Source: Actinomycetales bacterium (lineage in GTDB: Bacteria > Actinomycetota > Actinomycetes > Actinomycetales > Microbacteriaceae). Taken from it: 64,000 nucleotides of DNA. Below, piece after piece: positions 46,908 through 57,091 of this stretch (positions are counted from its first letter, which is position 1; every line of letters begins with the position of its first letter). The position numbers and the translations under genes are program-made. Under the pieces are notes generated by a model. The model did no database searches and was not told where the DNA came from. It saw nothing but the letters and a program-made list of their open reading frames with translations. The stretch spans positions 1 through 64,000 of the forward strand of contig JAATFA010000033.1 in assembly GCA_015655445.1 (NCBI GenBank), given 5' to 3'.

Positions 46908-47827
46908 CGACGCTCGTCTTCGACCAGGGCCAGACCTCCACGCGCGTCGTCGTCGAGCACGGCGAGGTCATCGAGTTGCCCGGTCGCTCGCCCGAGCTCC
47001 CCGTGGACGCGAACGTCGTGCGCCTCGTGCGCGAGGCGGCCGCGGCGTGGGGGTTCGCCGACGTCGCGCGCGTCGTCGGCGGCGCGACCGGCATGTTCGG
47101 GCGGCGCTGGGACCTCACGGCCGCCCTGCGCGAGCTCGCCGACCTCGGCACGCACGAGCTCGTCGTCGCCGACGACGGCGTCACCGGCTACCTGGGCGCG
47201 CTCGGTGACGCCGAGGGCGTCGTGCTCGCAGCGGGGACCGGCGTCGTCGCCGTCGGCTCCGGCCCGGCGGGGGTCGCGCGCGTCGACGGCTACGGCGCGA
47301 TGCTCGGGGACGAGGGCTCAGGCTGGTGGGTCGGCCGTCGCGGCCTCATCGCAGCGCTCAGCGCGCGCGACGGACGAGCGGGCGGGTCGGAGGCCCTCGC
47401 GGCGGTGGCGGAGGCCCGCTGGGGGGACCTCGGCGCGCTTCCCTCCCTCGTGGCCGCCGCCGCCCGCCCGGCAGGCTTGGTCGCCTCGTTCGCCGAGCAG
47501 GTCGCCGACGTCGCACGACTCGGCGATCCTGTCGCGGCCGGGATCTGGCGGCTCGCGGGCGCGGCCCTCGGCGACGCCATTGCGGCCGCCGCCCGACGCG
47601 CGGGGCTGCGCGCAGACGTCCCCGTCGTCGTCACGGGCCGTCTCGGCGGTGCGCTCGACCTCTTCGGGGACGCTCTCCTCGACCGGCTCGCGAGCGCGGG
47701 GCTCGCGCTGCCTGTGACGGTCGCGGCGGCCTCCCCGCTCGACGGGGCACGCCGCCTCGCCGCCGACCCGGCCGCTCGGCAGCGGTGGCTCCCGCTCCTC
47801 TCGATCGCGTCTACCGCGGACCCGTAG
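46904..47827 (+). CDS. BadF/BadG-family N-acetylglucosamine/N-acetylmannosamine kinase
   Basis: VFDQGQTSTRVVV...VVADDGVTGYLGALGDAEGVVLAAGTGVVAVG...GYGAMLGDEGSGWWVGRRGLIAAL. Confidence 0.82.
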   Translation: MTTLVFDQGQTSTRVVVEHGEVIELPGRSPELPVDANVVRLVREAAAAWGFADVARVVGGATGMFGRRWDLTAALRELADLGTHELVVADDGVTGYLGALGDAEGVVLAAGTGVVAVGSGPAGVARVDGYGAMLGDEGSGWWVGRRGLIAALSARDGRAGGSEALAAVAEARWGDLGALPSLVAAAARPAGLVASFAEQVADVARLGDPVAAGIWRLAGAALGDAIAAAARRAGLRADVPVVVTGRLGGALDLFGDALLDRLASAGLALPVTVAAASPLDGARRLAADPAARQRWLPLLSIASTADP

Positions 47828-47931
47828 CGGGTACGACCTCGCGGGGCCGGGCATCAGCGCTCCCCGTCGGCAGGCGCGGCGCCGCGGCGATGTGCCCGCG
47901 CGACGTGCTCGTGCGCGCGCCCGGCGGCGAG

Positions 47932-49131
47932 CTACTCGAGCGGCGGTGCGAGCCGCGGCGACCGCTCGAGCACCCCGCGACGCCAGGTCGCGATCGTGAG
48001 CGGCACCCCCGGGCGATAGGGGATGTGCGCGACCGAGGGCGCGTCGAGCAGCTGGAGGTCGGCGGGGCCGCCGACGCGCAGCGTGCCGACGGCGTCGGGG
48101 CCGCGGTCGAGACCGAGCGCCCTCGCACCGCCCGTCGTCGCGGCGGCGAGGGCCTCCTCGAGGCTCAAGCGATGCTGCAGCACGGCCGTCGCGACGCAGA
48201 ACTGCATGGACGTCGTGTACGAGGTGCCGGGGTTGCAGTTGGACGCGATCGCGAGCGCGACGCCCGCGTCGGCGAGCAGCCGCGCGGGGGCGAGCGCCTC
48301 GCGTGTCGACAGGTCGGCGCCGGGCAGGATCGTCGCGACCGTCCCGGAGCCGGCGAGGGCGTCGACGTCGGCGGCCGAGAGATGGTTGACGTGGTCGACG
48401 CTCGCGGCGCCGAGCTCGACGGCGAGACGCACGCCGCCGGACTCGCCGAGCTGGTTGCCGTGCACCGTGAGCGCGAGCCCCGCCGCGCGTCCGGCGAGGA
48501 GCACCTCGCGGGACTCGTCGACGTCGAAGGCGCCCGCCTCGCAGAACACGTCGACGAAGTGCACGTGCGGGGCGACCGCGGCGAGCATGGGGCCGGTGAC
48601 GAGGTCGAGGTACTCCCGGCGGTCGAGGCCCGGGGGCACGAGGTGCGCGCCGAGGAAGGTCACGACATCGGCGACCTCCGCGCCCACGCGCGCGAGCCGC
48701 GCCTCGGTCTCCACGTCGAGGCCGTAGCCCGTCTTCGCCTCGATCGTCGTCGTGCCGCCCGCCGCCGCCTCCGCGCGCAGGCGCCGGGCGCCCGCGCGCA
48801 GCTCGGCCTCGCTCGCGGCTCGCGTGGCGGCGACCGTCGTCATGATGCCGCCCGCGGCATACGGACGACCCGCCATGCGCTCCGCGAACTCCGCCGAGCG
48901 ATCGCCCGCGAACACGAGGTGGGTGTGCGAGTCGACCCACCCCGGCAGCACAGCGCGTCCGTGCACGTCGAGGGAGGCGTCCGCGGCGGGAGCGGAGGAC
49001 GCCGGTCCGATCCACGCGATGCGATCGCCCTCGATCACGAGCGCGGCCGCGTGCGACGTGCCGAGCTCCGGATCCTGAGTGGTCAGCTCGCCGATGCCCG
49101 TGATGAGCCGGCTCGGAGCCGTGTCGTCCAT
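47932..49131 (-). CDS. hutI: Imidazolonepropionase
   Basis: LPGWVDSHTHLVFAGDRSAEFAERMAGRPYAAGGIMTTVAATRAAS...TTTIEAKTGYGLD...FVDVFCEAGAF...SNCNPGTSYTTSMQF. Confidence 0.97.
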   Translation of the reverse strand: MDDTAPSRLITGIGELTTQDPELGTSHAAALVIEGDRIAWIGPASSAPAADASLDVHGRAVLPGWVDSHTHLVFAGDRSAEFAERMAGRPYAAGGIMTTVAATRAASEAELRAGARRLRAEAAAGGTTTIEAKTGYGLDVETEARLARVGAEVADVVTFLGAHLVPPGLDRREYLDLVTGPMLAAVAPHVHFVDVFCEAGAFDVDESREVLLAGRAAGLALTVHGNQLGESGGVRLAVELGAASVDHVNHLSAADVDALAGSGTVATILPGADLSTREALAPARLLADAGVALAIASNCNPGTSYTTSMQFCVATAVLQHRLSLEEALAAATTGGARALGLDRGPDAVGTLRVGGPADLQLLDAPSVAHIPYRPGVPLTIATWRRGVLERSPRLAPPLE

Positions 49132-49135
49132 GGGA

Positions 49136-50455
49136 TCACATCCTCGCGCGCAGGGCGCCGAGGGACGAGACGAGCAACGCCGCGGGCGAGCGGCCGTCGG
49201 CGAGGCGCCCGCCCTCGGCCACGAGCCGGCCCCCCACGAGCACGCGCGTGACGTCCGCGGCCGTCGCGACGAGGGGCAGCTGCGCGAGCTCCGCGCCGGC
49301 CGTGCGCGCCGACCCGGCGTCGACCTCGATGAGGTCCGCGGGCGCGCCCACGACGAGCCCGCCCGGCGAGCCGAGCGCGCGATAGCCGCCCGCCGAGCGC
49401 GCCGCGTCGAGCTCGGCGGGCGTGAGGCGCCCCCGGCTGCGGCTGCGCAGGCGCTCCCCCGCCTCGAGGCCGCGCACCTCGAGGAAGGGGTCGACGACGG
49501 CGTTCTGATCGCTCCCGAGGGCGAGGGCCGCCCCCGCGTCGGCCAGCTCCCGAGCGGGCCCGATGCCGTCGCCGAGGTCCGCCTCCGTGCTCGGGCACAG
49601 CACCGCGGTCACGTGCGCCGCACCGAGCAGGGCGAGGTCCTGCTCCGTCAGGTGCGTCGCGTGCACGACCGACAGGCGCGGCGAGAGCGCGCCCGCGTCG
49701 GCGAGCAGACGCGTCGGCGTGGCCCCGTAGCGGGCGAGGGCCTGCTCGTTCTCGGCGGGCTGCTCCGAGAGGTGGACGTGCAGCGGCACGTGCTCGGGCA
49801 GGGCTGCCGCGATGACCCCGATCGCCTCGGGGGGCACGGCTCGCACCGAGTGCACGGCCGCGCCGATCGTGACGGTCTCGTCGGCGAGCGCGGCGAGCGC
49901 GTGCCAGCGCTCGAGCCAGCGCTCGACCGTCCCGTCGCCGAAGCGCAGCTGGGCGGGCGCGAGCGGCTCGCCGGGAGCGCCCTCGAGGTAGCACGCGTCG
50001 AGCAGGGTCAGGCGGATGCCCGCCGAGCGCGCCGCGGCGGCGAGCGCGGCTCCGACGGCGTTCGGGTCCGCGTAGGGCACCCCGCCGGGCGCGTGGTGCA
50101 CGTAGTGGAACTCGGCGACGCCCGTCCAGCCCGCTGCGACCATCTCTGCGAACACGGCCTCCGCGAGCGCGAAGTACGACTCGGGGTCGAGCACGCCGGC
50201 GACCCGGTACATCTCCTCGCGCCACGTCCAGAAGTCGCCTCCCCGGTCGTGCGTGCGGCCGCGCAGCGCGCGATGGAACGCGTGCGAGTGGGCGTTGCCG
50301 CCGCCGGCGAGCACGGTGCCGAGGCGCACGGCGTCCGGCGGCGCGTCGGCGCCCGCCGCGAGCGCGGCGATGCGCCCCCCGTCGTCGACCTCGACGAGCA
50401 CCCGCGCGCGCTCCTCGCCCGCCACGAGCGCGCGCTGCGCGAACAGCGCCCTCAC
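49136..50455 (-). CDS. hutF: Formimidoylglutamate deiminase
   Basis: GGGNAHSHAFHRALRGRTHDRGGDFWTWREEMYRVAG...EFHYVHHAPGGVPYADPNAVG...HVHLSEQPAENEQALARYGATPTRLL...VVHATHL. Confidence 0.95.
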   Translation of the reverse strand: MRALFAQRALVAGEERARVLVEVDDGGRIAALAAGADAPPDAVRLGTVLAGGGNAHSHAFHRALRGRTHDRGGDFWTWREEMYRVAGVLDPESYFALAEAVFAEMVAAGWTGVAEFHYVHHAPGGVPYADPNAVGAALAAAARSAGIRLTLLDACYLEGAPGEPLAPAQLRFGDGTVERWLERWHALAALADETVTIGAAVHSVRAVPPEAIGVIAAALPEHVPLHVHLSEQPAENEQALARYGATPTRLLADAGALSPRLSVVHATHLTEQDLALLGAAHVTAVLCPSTEADLGDGIGPARELADAGAALALGSDQNAVVDPFLEVRGLEAGERLRSRSRGRLTPAELDAARSAGGYRALGSPGGLVVGAPADLIEVDAGSARTAGAELAQLPLVATAADVTRVLVGGRLVAEGGRLADGRSPAALLVSSLGALRARM

Positions 50456-51675
50456 GCGGCGCCCCGCAGCCGGGAGCGCAGCACCGCCTCGAGCGCGTCG
50501 ACGCCCGCCGCGCAGTCCTCCGCGCTCGCGAACTCCTCGGGGGCGTGCGAGACGCCCGTGGGGTTGCGCACGAAGAGCATGGCCGTCGGCACGAGCGGGG
50601 CGAGCACGCCCGCGTCGTGGCCCGCGCCCGTCGCGAGCACGGGCGGCCCGCCGAGCGCGGCCGCGAGCTCGGCGCGCGGCGACGGCGCGAACTCGACCCT
50701 GTCGGCCCAGGACTCCTCGACGAGCTCGACCGTGCAGCCCCGCTCCGCTGCGGCCGCGGCCGCGCAGTCGGCGATCTCGGCGACGAGGGCGCGCGTCGTC
50801 GCGTCGTCCTCGGCGCGCGCGTCGAGCATGACGTCGACGCGGCTCGCGATGACGTTCGTGCCGCCGGGGACGGCGGTGACGCGGCCGACGGTCGCCCGGG
50901 ACCCCGGGTGCGCCGCTGCGAGCTCCGGGACACGGGCGATGAGGGCGCCCGCGACGACCATGGGATCGCGCCGGTCGCCCATGGGCGTCGCGCCGGCGTG
51001 GTTGCCCTGCCCGCGCACGATGAGGCGCCAGCGGCCGTGCGCGAGGATGCCCGCCGCGAGCCCGATCGGCGCGCCGAGGTCGACGAGCCCGCGGCCCTGC
51101 TCGACGTGCAGCTCGACGAAGAGGCCGATGCGGCCGAGGGCCTGCTCGTCGCGGCCGACATGGGCGGGATCGACGCCCGCGCCCGCGAGAACCTCAGCGA
51201 GGTCGTGGCCCTCGGCGTCGACGAGCCGCAGCGCGCGCTCCGGCGCGATGCCGCCCGTAAGCAGGCGCGAGCCGAGGCACGCGACGCCGAAGCGCGACCC
51301 CTCCTCCTCCGCGAACACGACGACGGCGACCGGTCGGCCGGGCGACGCCCCGGACGCGATGAGCCGCTCGAGCGCGTCGAGCGCGCTCACGACCCCGAGC
51401 GGGCCGTCGAACGCCCCGCCGCCGGGCACCGAGTCGAGATGACTGCCCGTGACGAGCGCGTCGGGGCCGGGAGCGCCCCACCACGCCCACAGGTTGCCGT
51501 TCCGGTCGCGCTCCACGTCGAGCCCGATCCGGCTCGCGCGCTCGACGAACCACTCGCGCAGCGTGCGGTCGGCGTCGTCGAAGAGGTGCCGCGAATAGCC
51601 CCCGCGCACGGCGTCGCGCCCGACGTCGGCGAGCGTCGCGAGGCCCGGGAGACTCGTCGCGCCGGAGTCGCTCAC
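50452..51675 (-). CDS. M20-family amidohydrolase (allantoate amidohydrolase/carbamoylase-like) inside the hut operon
   Basis: [32 protein letters not shown]...[23 protein letters not shown]...[23 protein letters not shown]...[12 protein letters not shown]; overlaps hutU and hutF by 4 nt on each side. Confidence 0.92.
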   Translation of the reverse strand: MSDSGATSLPGLATLADVGRDAVRGGYSRHLFDDADRTLREWFVERASRIGLDVERDRNGNLWAWWGAPGPDALVTGSHLDSVPGGGAFDGPLGVVSALDALERLIASGASPGRPVAVVVFAEEEGSRFGVACLGSRLLTGGIAPERALRLVDAEGHDLAEVLAGAGVDPAHVGRDEQALGRIGLFVELHVEQGRGLVDLGAPIGLAAGILAHGRWRLIVRGQGNHAGATPMGDRRDPMVVAGALIARVPELAAAHPGSRATVGRVTAVPGGTNVIASRVDVMLDARAEDDATTRALVAEIADCAAAAAAERGCTVELVEESWADRVEFAPSPRAELAAALGGPPVLATGAGHDAGVLAPLVPTAMLFVRNPTGVSHAPEEFASAEDCAAGVDALEAVLRSRLRGAA

Positions 51676-53348
51676 GCTCCCCCCTCGAGCATGGGCACGC
51701 GCAGGCCGCGCTCCCGCGCGACCTCCGCCGCGTGCTCGTAGCCCGCGTCGACGTGGCGCATGACGCCCGTGCCGGGGTCGTTCGTGAGCACGCGCTCGAG
51801 CTTGCGGGCGGCGAGCTCCGTGCCGTCCGCGACGATGACCTGCCCCGCATGCAGCGACCGGCCGATGCCGACGCCGCCGCCGTGGTGGATCGACACCCAC
51901 GTCGCGCCCGAGGCCGTGTTGAGCAGCGCGTTGAGCAGGGGCCAGTCGGCGATCGCGTCCGATCCGTCCCTCATCGACTCCGTCTCGCGGTACGGGGAGG
52001 CGACCGAGCCCGAGTCCAGATGGTCGCGCCCGATGACGATGGGCGCCTTGACCCTCCCGGTGGCGACGAGCTCGTTGAACCGCAGGCCCGCGAGGTGGCG
52101 CTCCTGGTAGCCGAGCCAGCAGATGCGCGCCGGGAGCCCCTCGAAGCGCACCTTCTCGCTCGCCTTGGTGATCCAGCGCCGCAGCGACTCGTCGTGTGGG
52201 AAGAGCTCGAGGATCGCGCGGTCGGTCTCGCGGATGTCGTCGGGGTCGCCCGAGAGCGCGGCCCAGCGGAACGGGCCCTTGCCCTCCTCGAACAGGGGGC
52301 GGATGGAGGCCGGCACGAACCCCGGGAACGCGAACGCGTTCTCGAACCCGCCCAGCAGGGCGCCCTGGCGCAGCGAGTTGCCGTAGTCGAAGACCTCGGC
52401 GCCCCGCTCCTGGAAGCCCACCATGGCCTCGACGTGCTTGGCCATCGAGCGCTGCGCACGCTCCGTGAACCCCGCGGGGTCGGCCGCCGCGGCCGCCTTC
52501 CACTCCGCCACGGAGACGTCCTCGGGCAGGTAGGCGAGCGGGTCGTGGGCGCTCGTCTGGTCGGTCACGATGTCGATGCGCACGTCGTCGCGCTGCAGGA
52601 ACTCGGGCACGAGCACGGCGCAGTTGCCGACGAGGCCGATCGAGAGCGGCCGGCCCTCCGCCTGGGCGGCCGTCGCGCGCGCGATCGCGTCGTCGATGCC
52701 GCTCGCGAGCTCGTCGAGATAGCCGTGGGCGATGCGGCGCTCGAGGCGCGTCACGTCCACGTCCACGACGATCACGACTCCGTCGTTGAGGGTGACCGCA
52801 AGCGGCTGCGCGCCCCCCATGCCGCCCGCGCCGCCCGTGAGGGTGATCGTGCCGCGCAGCGACCCGCCGAACCTCTTCCGCGCGATCGCGGCGAAGCACT
52901 CGTAGGTGCCCTGCAGGATGCCCTGCGTGCCGATGTAGATCCACGAGCCCGCCGTCATCTGGCCGTACATCGTGAGCCCGAGCGCCTCGAGGCGCCGGAA
53001 CTCGGGCCACGTCGCCCAGTCGCCGACGAGGTTGGAGTTGGCGATGAGCACGCGCGGCGCCCACTCGTGGGTGCGGAAGACGCCGACGGGCTTGCCGGAC
53101 TGCACGAGCAGGGTCTCGTCCGGCTCGAGGTCGCGCAGGGTGCGCACGATCGCGTCGAACGCCTCCCAGCTGCGCGCGGCGCGGCCCGACCCGCCGTAGA
53201 CGACGAGGTCCTCCGGGCGCTCGGCGACCTCGGGGTCGAGGTTGTTCATGAGCATGCGCAGCGGCGCCTCGGTCTGCCAGCTCTTGGCGCTCAGCTCGGT
53301 GCCACGTGGGGCGCGCACGGCTCGACGGGGGAGATCGGTTGTGCTCAT
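51672..53348 (-). CDS. hutU: Urocanate hydratase
   Basis: [45 protein letters not shown]...[30 protein letters not shown]...[19 protein letters not shown]. Confidence 0.98.
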   Translation of the reverse strand: MSTTDLPRRAVRAPRGTELSAKSWQTEAPLRMLMNNLDPEVAERPEDLVVYGGSGRAARSWEAFDAIVRTLRDLEPDETLLVQSGKPVGVFRTHEWAPRVLIANSNLVGDWATWPEFRRLEALGLTMYGQMTAGSWIYIGTQGILQGTYECFAAIARKRFGGSLRGTITLTGGAGGMGGAQPLAVTLNDGVVIVVDVDVTRLERRIAHGYLDELASGIDDAIARATAAQAEGRPLSIGLVGNCAVLVPEFLQRDDVRIDIVTDQTSAHDPLAYLPEDVSVAEWKAAAAADPAGFTERAQRSMAKHVEAMVGFQERGAEVFDYGNSLRQGALLGGFENAFAFPGFVPASIRPLFEEGKGPFRWAALSGDPDDIRETDRAILELFPHDESLRRWITKASEKVRFEGLPARICWLGYQERHLAGLRFNELVATGRVKAPIVIGRDHLDSGSVASPYRETESMRDGSDAIADWPLLNALLNTASGATWVSIHHGGGVGIGRSLHAGQVIVADGTELAARKLERVLTNDPGTGVMRHVDAGYEHAAEVARERGLRVPMLEGGA

Positions 53349-53402
53349 GCCTCCATCTCAGCGATCCGCCCGTCGTCGCGGGGGGCCGGGACAGGGGCGT
53401 CC

Positions 53403-53418
53403 GTCTCGCATATGGGAC
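53403..53418. promoter_or_regulatory. Candidate HutR (IclR-type) operator GTCTCGCATATGGGAC
   Basis: Imperfect dyad in the hutU/IclR intergenic region; reverse complement GTCCCATATGCGAGAC resembles GTCCGGCATGTCAGAC at 55990. Confidence 0.45.
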
Positions 53419-53452
53419 AATTAACGCACTCGCAATCGTCTGGGCGTACTCC

Positions 53453-54232
53453 TTGCAGAACGACTCGCCACCCGCGGCACACCACGCGCTGCGCATCCTG
53501 AGCTACCTCGCGGCGCAGCGCGGACCCGTGCCGGCCGCGACCGTCGCATCCGCGCTGGGGCTGCCGCGCTCGTCCGCCTACCGCGTGCTGTCCGCGCTCG
53601 TCGAGCACGGCTACGCGCTGCACTACCCCGAGGCGCGCCGGTACGGGCTCGGGTACGCGGCGTTCGAGCTGAGCTCGGGCTTCTCGCGCCAGGAGCCGCT
53701 CACGCGGCTCGGCCGGCCGATCCTCGCCGCGCTCGTCGAACGCGTGGGCGAGACCGCGCACCTCACCGTGCTGCTGGGCACCGATGTCGTCTACCTCGTC
53801 GAGGAGCAGGCGCGCCACCGCCCGCCGCTCGTGACGGGCGTCGGCGTGCGCCTGCCGAGCTACGCGACGGCAAGCGGTCGCGCGCTGCTCGCGTCGCTGC
53901 CGCAGACGCAGCTGCACGCGCTCTTCTCGGCGCCCGACGCCTTCGCGGCGGCCGCCGCACCCGGCTACTCGTTCTCGCGCCTGCGCCGCGAGCTGCGGCA
54001 GGTACGGCAGGACGGCTACGCCGCCGAGGACGGCGAGGTCACCCCCGGCTTCGCCTCGGTCTCGGTCGCGATCCGCGATCGCGCCGGATGGCCCGCCGCG
54101 GGCATCACGGTCACCTACCGTCGGGAGGACGTCGGCGACGCCGCCCGCGCCGCGATCATCGAGGCCCTGCAGCGCCACGCCGTCGAGCTCTCGCACCGCA
54201 TCCGCGGCTCGATGGCCGAGCCGGGCCGCTGA
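53453..54232 (+). CDS. IclR-family regulator of histidine utilisation
   Basis: ALRILSYLAAQRGPVPAATVASALGLPRSSAYRVLSALVEHGYALHY...YATASGRALLASLP; probable TTG start; divergent from hutU. Confidence 0.88.
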   Translation: MQNDSPPAAHHALRILSYLAAQRGPVPAATVASALGLPRSSAYRVLSALVEHGYALHYPEARRYGLGYAAFELSSGFSRQEPLTRLGRPILAALVERVGETAHLTVLLGTDVVYLVEEQARHRPPLVTGVGVRLPSYATASGRALLASLPQTQLHALFSAPDAFAAAAAPGYSFSRLRRELRQVRQDGYAAEDGEVTPGFASVSVAIRDRAGWPAAGITVTYRREDVGDAARAAIIEALQRHAVELSHRIRGSMAEPGR

Positions 54233-54292
54233 CGCCGCGAGCGTCGCGCCCCCGGGGCGACGCCGGCGGTGCGGCCTGTGGCAGCGACGACC

Positions 54293-55852
54293 TCACACGA
54301 GCTCGGCGGCCCCGCGCGCGACCTCGAGCAGCCGGCCGCTCTGGACGAGCGCGACGGCGGCGGCGATGTCGTGCGCGAGGAAGCGGTCCGGCGCCGCACC
54401 CGGCACGACCGCGCGCAGCTCGTCGACGACGGCCTGTGCGAGCGGCCCGGGCCGCTCGGGCGTGCGCAGCTCGATCGCGCGCGCGGCGGTGAGGATCTCG
54501 ATCGCGACGACCCGCTGGGCGCCGTCGATCGCGCGGCGCAGCTTGCGCGCGGCCGCCCATCCCATCGAGACGTGGTCCTCCTGCATCGCGGAGGTGGGGA
54601 TCGAGTCGACGGAGGCGGGCACGGCGAGCCGCTTGAGCTCGGAGACGATCCCCGCCTGCGTGTACTGCGCGATCATGTGCCCGGAGTCGACGCCCGGATC
54701 GTGGGCGAGAAAGGGCGGCAGCCCGTGGCTGCGGGCGACGTCGAGCATCCGGTCGCTGCGGCGCTCGGAGATGGAGGCGAGGTCGGCGACGGCGATCGCC
54801 GCGAAGTCCAGCACATAGCCGACGGGGGCGCCGTGGAAGTTCCCGTTCGACTCGACGCGGCCGTCGGGCGTCACGACCGGGTTGTCGACGGCGGAGGCGA
54901 GCTCGCGCCCCGCGACGAGCGCGGCATGCGCGAGGGTGTCGCGCACGGCGCCGTGCACCTGCGGCGCGCAGCGCAACGAGTAGGCGTCCTGCACGCGCGT
55001 GAAGCCCGCGCCGTGGTGGGCCGCGACGATGCCGCTGCCGGCGAGCGCCGACCGCATGTTCGCGGCCGAGGCCGCCTGCCCCGGATGCGGCCGCAGTGCC
55101 TGCAGGTCCGCGGCGAAGACGGCGTCCGTGCCCTGCAGCGCCTCGATCGACATGGCCGCGGCGACGTCGGCGACCGTCACGAGCGCGGTCAGGTCGTGCA
55201 GCGCGAGCACGAGCATCCCGAGCATGCCGTCGGTGCCGTTGATGAGCGCGAGCCCCTCCTTCTCCTTGAGCCGCAGCGGCGCGATGCCCGCGGCGGCGAG
55301 CGCGGCGCCGCCGTCGACGAGCACGCCCTCCGCGTCGCGCACGGTCCCCTCGCCCATCGCCGCGAGCGCGCAGTGCGCGAGGGGGGCGAGGTCGCCCGAG
55401 CAGCCGAGCGAGCCGTACTCCCCGACGACGGGCGTGATGCCCGCGTTGAGCACGGCCGCGTACGTCTGCGCGACCTCGGGCCGCACGCCCGTGCGGCCGG
55501 TCGCAAGCGTGGAGAGCCGCAGCAGCATGAGCGCGCGCACGACCTCGCGCTCGACCTCGGCGCCGCTCGAGGCCGCGTGGCTGCGCACGAGCGAGGCCTG
55601 CAGCTGCTCACGGCTCTCGACGGGGATCGAGGTCGTCGCGAGCGCGCCGAACCCGGTCGAGACGCCGTAGTGGGGCCTGCTGTCGCTCGCGAGCCTCTCG
55701 ATGACGGCGCGCGAGCGGCCCATCTCGGCGAGGGCGTCGGGGCTCACGGTGACGTGCGCGCCGTGTCGCGCGACGGCGACGACCTCGTCGAAGCGGAGGG
55801 CGCCGGTGCCGACGGTGACGGTGGCGGGGGTGGCGAGCGTGTCGGACGGCAT
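54293..55852 (-). CDS. hutH: Histidine ammonia-lyase
   Basis: HYGVSTGFGALATTSIPVESREQLQASLVRSHAA...VGEYGSLGCSGDLAPLAHCALAAMGEG...KEKEGLALINGTDGMLG. Confidence 0.96.
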   Translation of the reverse strand: MPSDTLATPATVTVGTGALRFDEVVAVARHGAHVTVSPDALAEMGRSRAVIERLASDSRPHYGVSTGFGALATTSIPVESREQLQASLVRSHAASSGAEVEREVVRALMLLRLSTLATGRTGVRPEVAQTYAAVLNAGITPVVGEYGSLGCSGDLAPLAHCALAAMGEGTVRDAEGVLVDGGAALAAAGIAPLRLKEKEGLALINGTDGMLGMLVLALHDLTALVTVADVAAAMSIEALQGTDAVFAADLQALRPHPGQAASAANMRSALAGSGIVAAHHGAGFTRVQDAYSLRCAPQVHGAVRDTLAHAALVAGRELASAVDNPVVTPDGRVESNGNFHGAPVGYVLDFAAIAVADLASISERRSDRMLDVARSHGLPPFLAHDPGVDSGHMIAQYTQAGIVSELKRLAVPASVDSIPTSAMQEDHVSMGWAAARKLRRAIDGAQRVVAIEILTAARAIELRTPERPGPLAQAVVDELRAVVPGAAPDRFLAHDIAAAVALVQSGRLLEVARGAAELV

Positions 55853-55989
55853 GTGCGCTCCTCGGTGCTGGATGGCCGGTCGGTCGTGCGGCGGGCGGGC
55901 GATGACGGACGATGCGTCCGCGCCTCGCGCACGTCCCCTTCATCGTGCAGCGCGGCATCGGCGCGCCCATGGCAGCCGTGCTCGCTCCT

Positions 55990-56005
55990 GTCCGGCATGT
56001 CAGAC
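55990..56005. promoter_or_regulatory. Candidate HutR operator GTCCGGCATGTCAGAC
   Basis: CATG-centred dyad in the divergent hutH / 56126-gene intergenic region. Confidence 0.45.
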
Positions 56006-56125
56006 ACTCGGATGACGTCCGCCCCCTCGAGCATAGGCGCACCACGTGAAAACGTGATTTTACCCAGCGGTAACAATTGCTCCGTATTCTGGACGAGCAC
56101 GGCCATCGACCCGAAGGAACGACAC

Positions 56126-57091
56126 ATGCCCGAGACCCCCGCAGAGCTCGTCGACGAGATGCGCGAGGCCGCGCGAGCGGCCCGGACGCACCGACCCGAG
56201 GAGGTCGCGCGGCTGTTCGCCGGGCAGGTCCCCGGTCGCCCCGGCGCGGGCGGCCAGTACTTCACGACGTTCGACACGGCGGCGGGCATGCTGCGCGACT
56301 ACGCCGGCTACACGATCTACCCCGCGCTCGCCGCGCTCGCCGCGGGCCGCTGGGACCCCGCCACGACGTGGCAGGTGCTCGACGGGCTCGGCTCGCCGCA
56401 CGCGAGCTTCCTCGGCTACTGCGGCTTCGACGCGGTCCGGGACTTCCACGCGCGACTGCTCGCCCTCGGCCCCGACGGCCTCGCCCCCGCGGACGCGGTC
56501 GAGGCCCTCTCCGCCTACAGCGCCTACGTCAACCGCGTGAACGCGTGGGTGCACCACGAGTTCCCGTGGAGCATCGGCGAGGGCTTCCGCTATCCCGACG
56601 ACGGATGGACGCCCGAGCCCGTCGCCGAGCTCCGCGAGCCCGTGGCCGTCTCCGGCCCGCGCGTCACGCTCACGTGGCAGCCGCTTGACGTGACCGTGCA
56701 CGCGACGCTCGCCCGCGATCAGAACCCGGCCCTCGTCGACGCGGTGCTCGCATCACTGCCGTTCACGGTGCTGCAGGACCACTCGGCCGTGTCGGGCGAG
56801 TCGGTGTTCGCCTGGACGCCGCTCGTCACGACCGTCGCCGCGCCCGTGCGCGAGCGCGTGTGCGACGCGCCGGTCGGCCGCCTGCGGTTCCAGCAGGCCA
56901 CGGGACAGAAGCTCGTCGTCGCGTACGGCCGCACGACCGAGACGGGGCTCGCGCCCGTGCTCGGCCAGGTCGACGAGGCCGACCTCGGCGTGCTGCCCGC
57001 GGTCGGGGAGGCCGTCTTCGCGAGCACGTTCCGCACCAAGGACCCCATCTGGCTCACGGTCGAGCTCGAGAACCAGGTTCCCGCCGAATAG
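56126..57091 (+). CDS. Cyclophilin-like-domain protein, possibly cucumopine-synthase-related
   Basis: N-terminal helical region; C-terminal VTVHATLARDQNPALVDAVLASLPFTVLQDHSAVSGESVFAWTPLVTT...RERVCDAPVGRLRFQQATGQKLVVAYGRTTETGLAPVLGQV resembles cyclophilin-like/cucumopine-synthase-type folds from memory. Confidence 0.5.
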   Translation: MPETPAELVDEMREAARAARTHRPEEVARLFAGQVPGRPGAGGQYFTTFDTAAGMLRDYAGYTIYPALAALAAGRWDPATTWQVLDGLGSPHASFLGYCGFDAVRDFHARLLALGPDGLAPADAVEALSAYSAYVNRVNAWVHHEFPWSIGEGFRYPDDGWTPEPVAELREPVAVSGPRVTLTWQPLDVTVHATLARDQNPALVDAVLASLPFTVLQDHSAVSGESVFAWTPLVTTVAAPVRERVCDAPVGRLRFQQATGQKLVVAYGRTTETGLAPVLGQVDEADLGVLPAVGEAVFASTFRTKDPIWLTVELENQVPAE

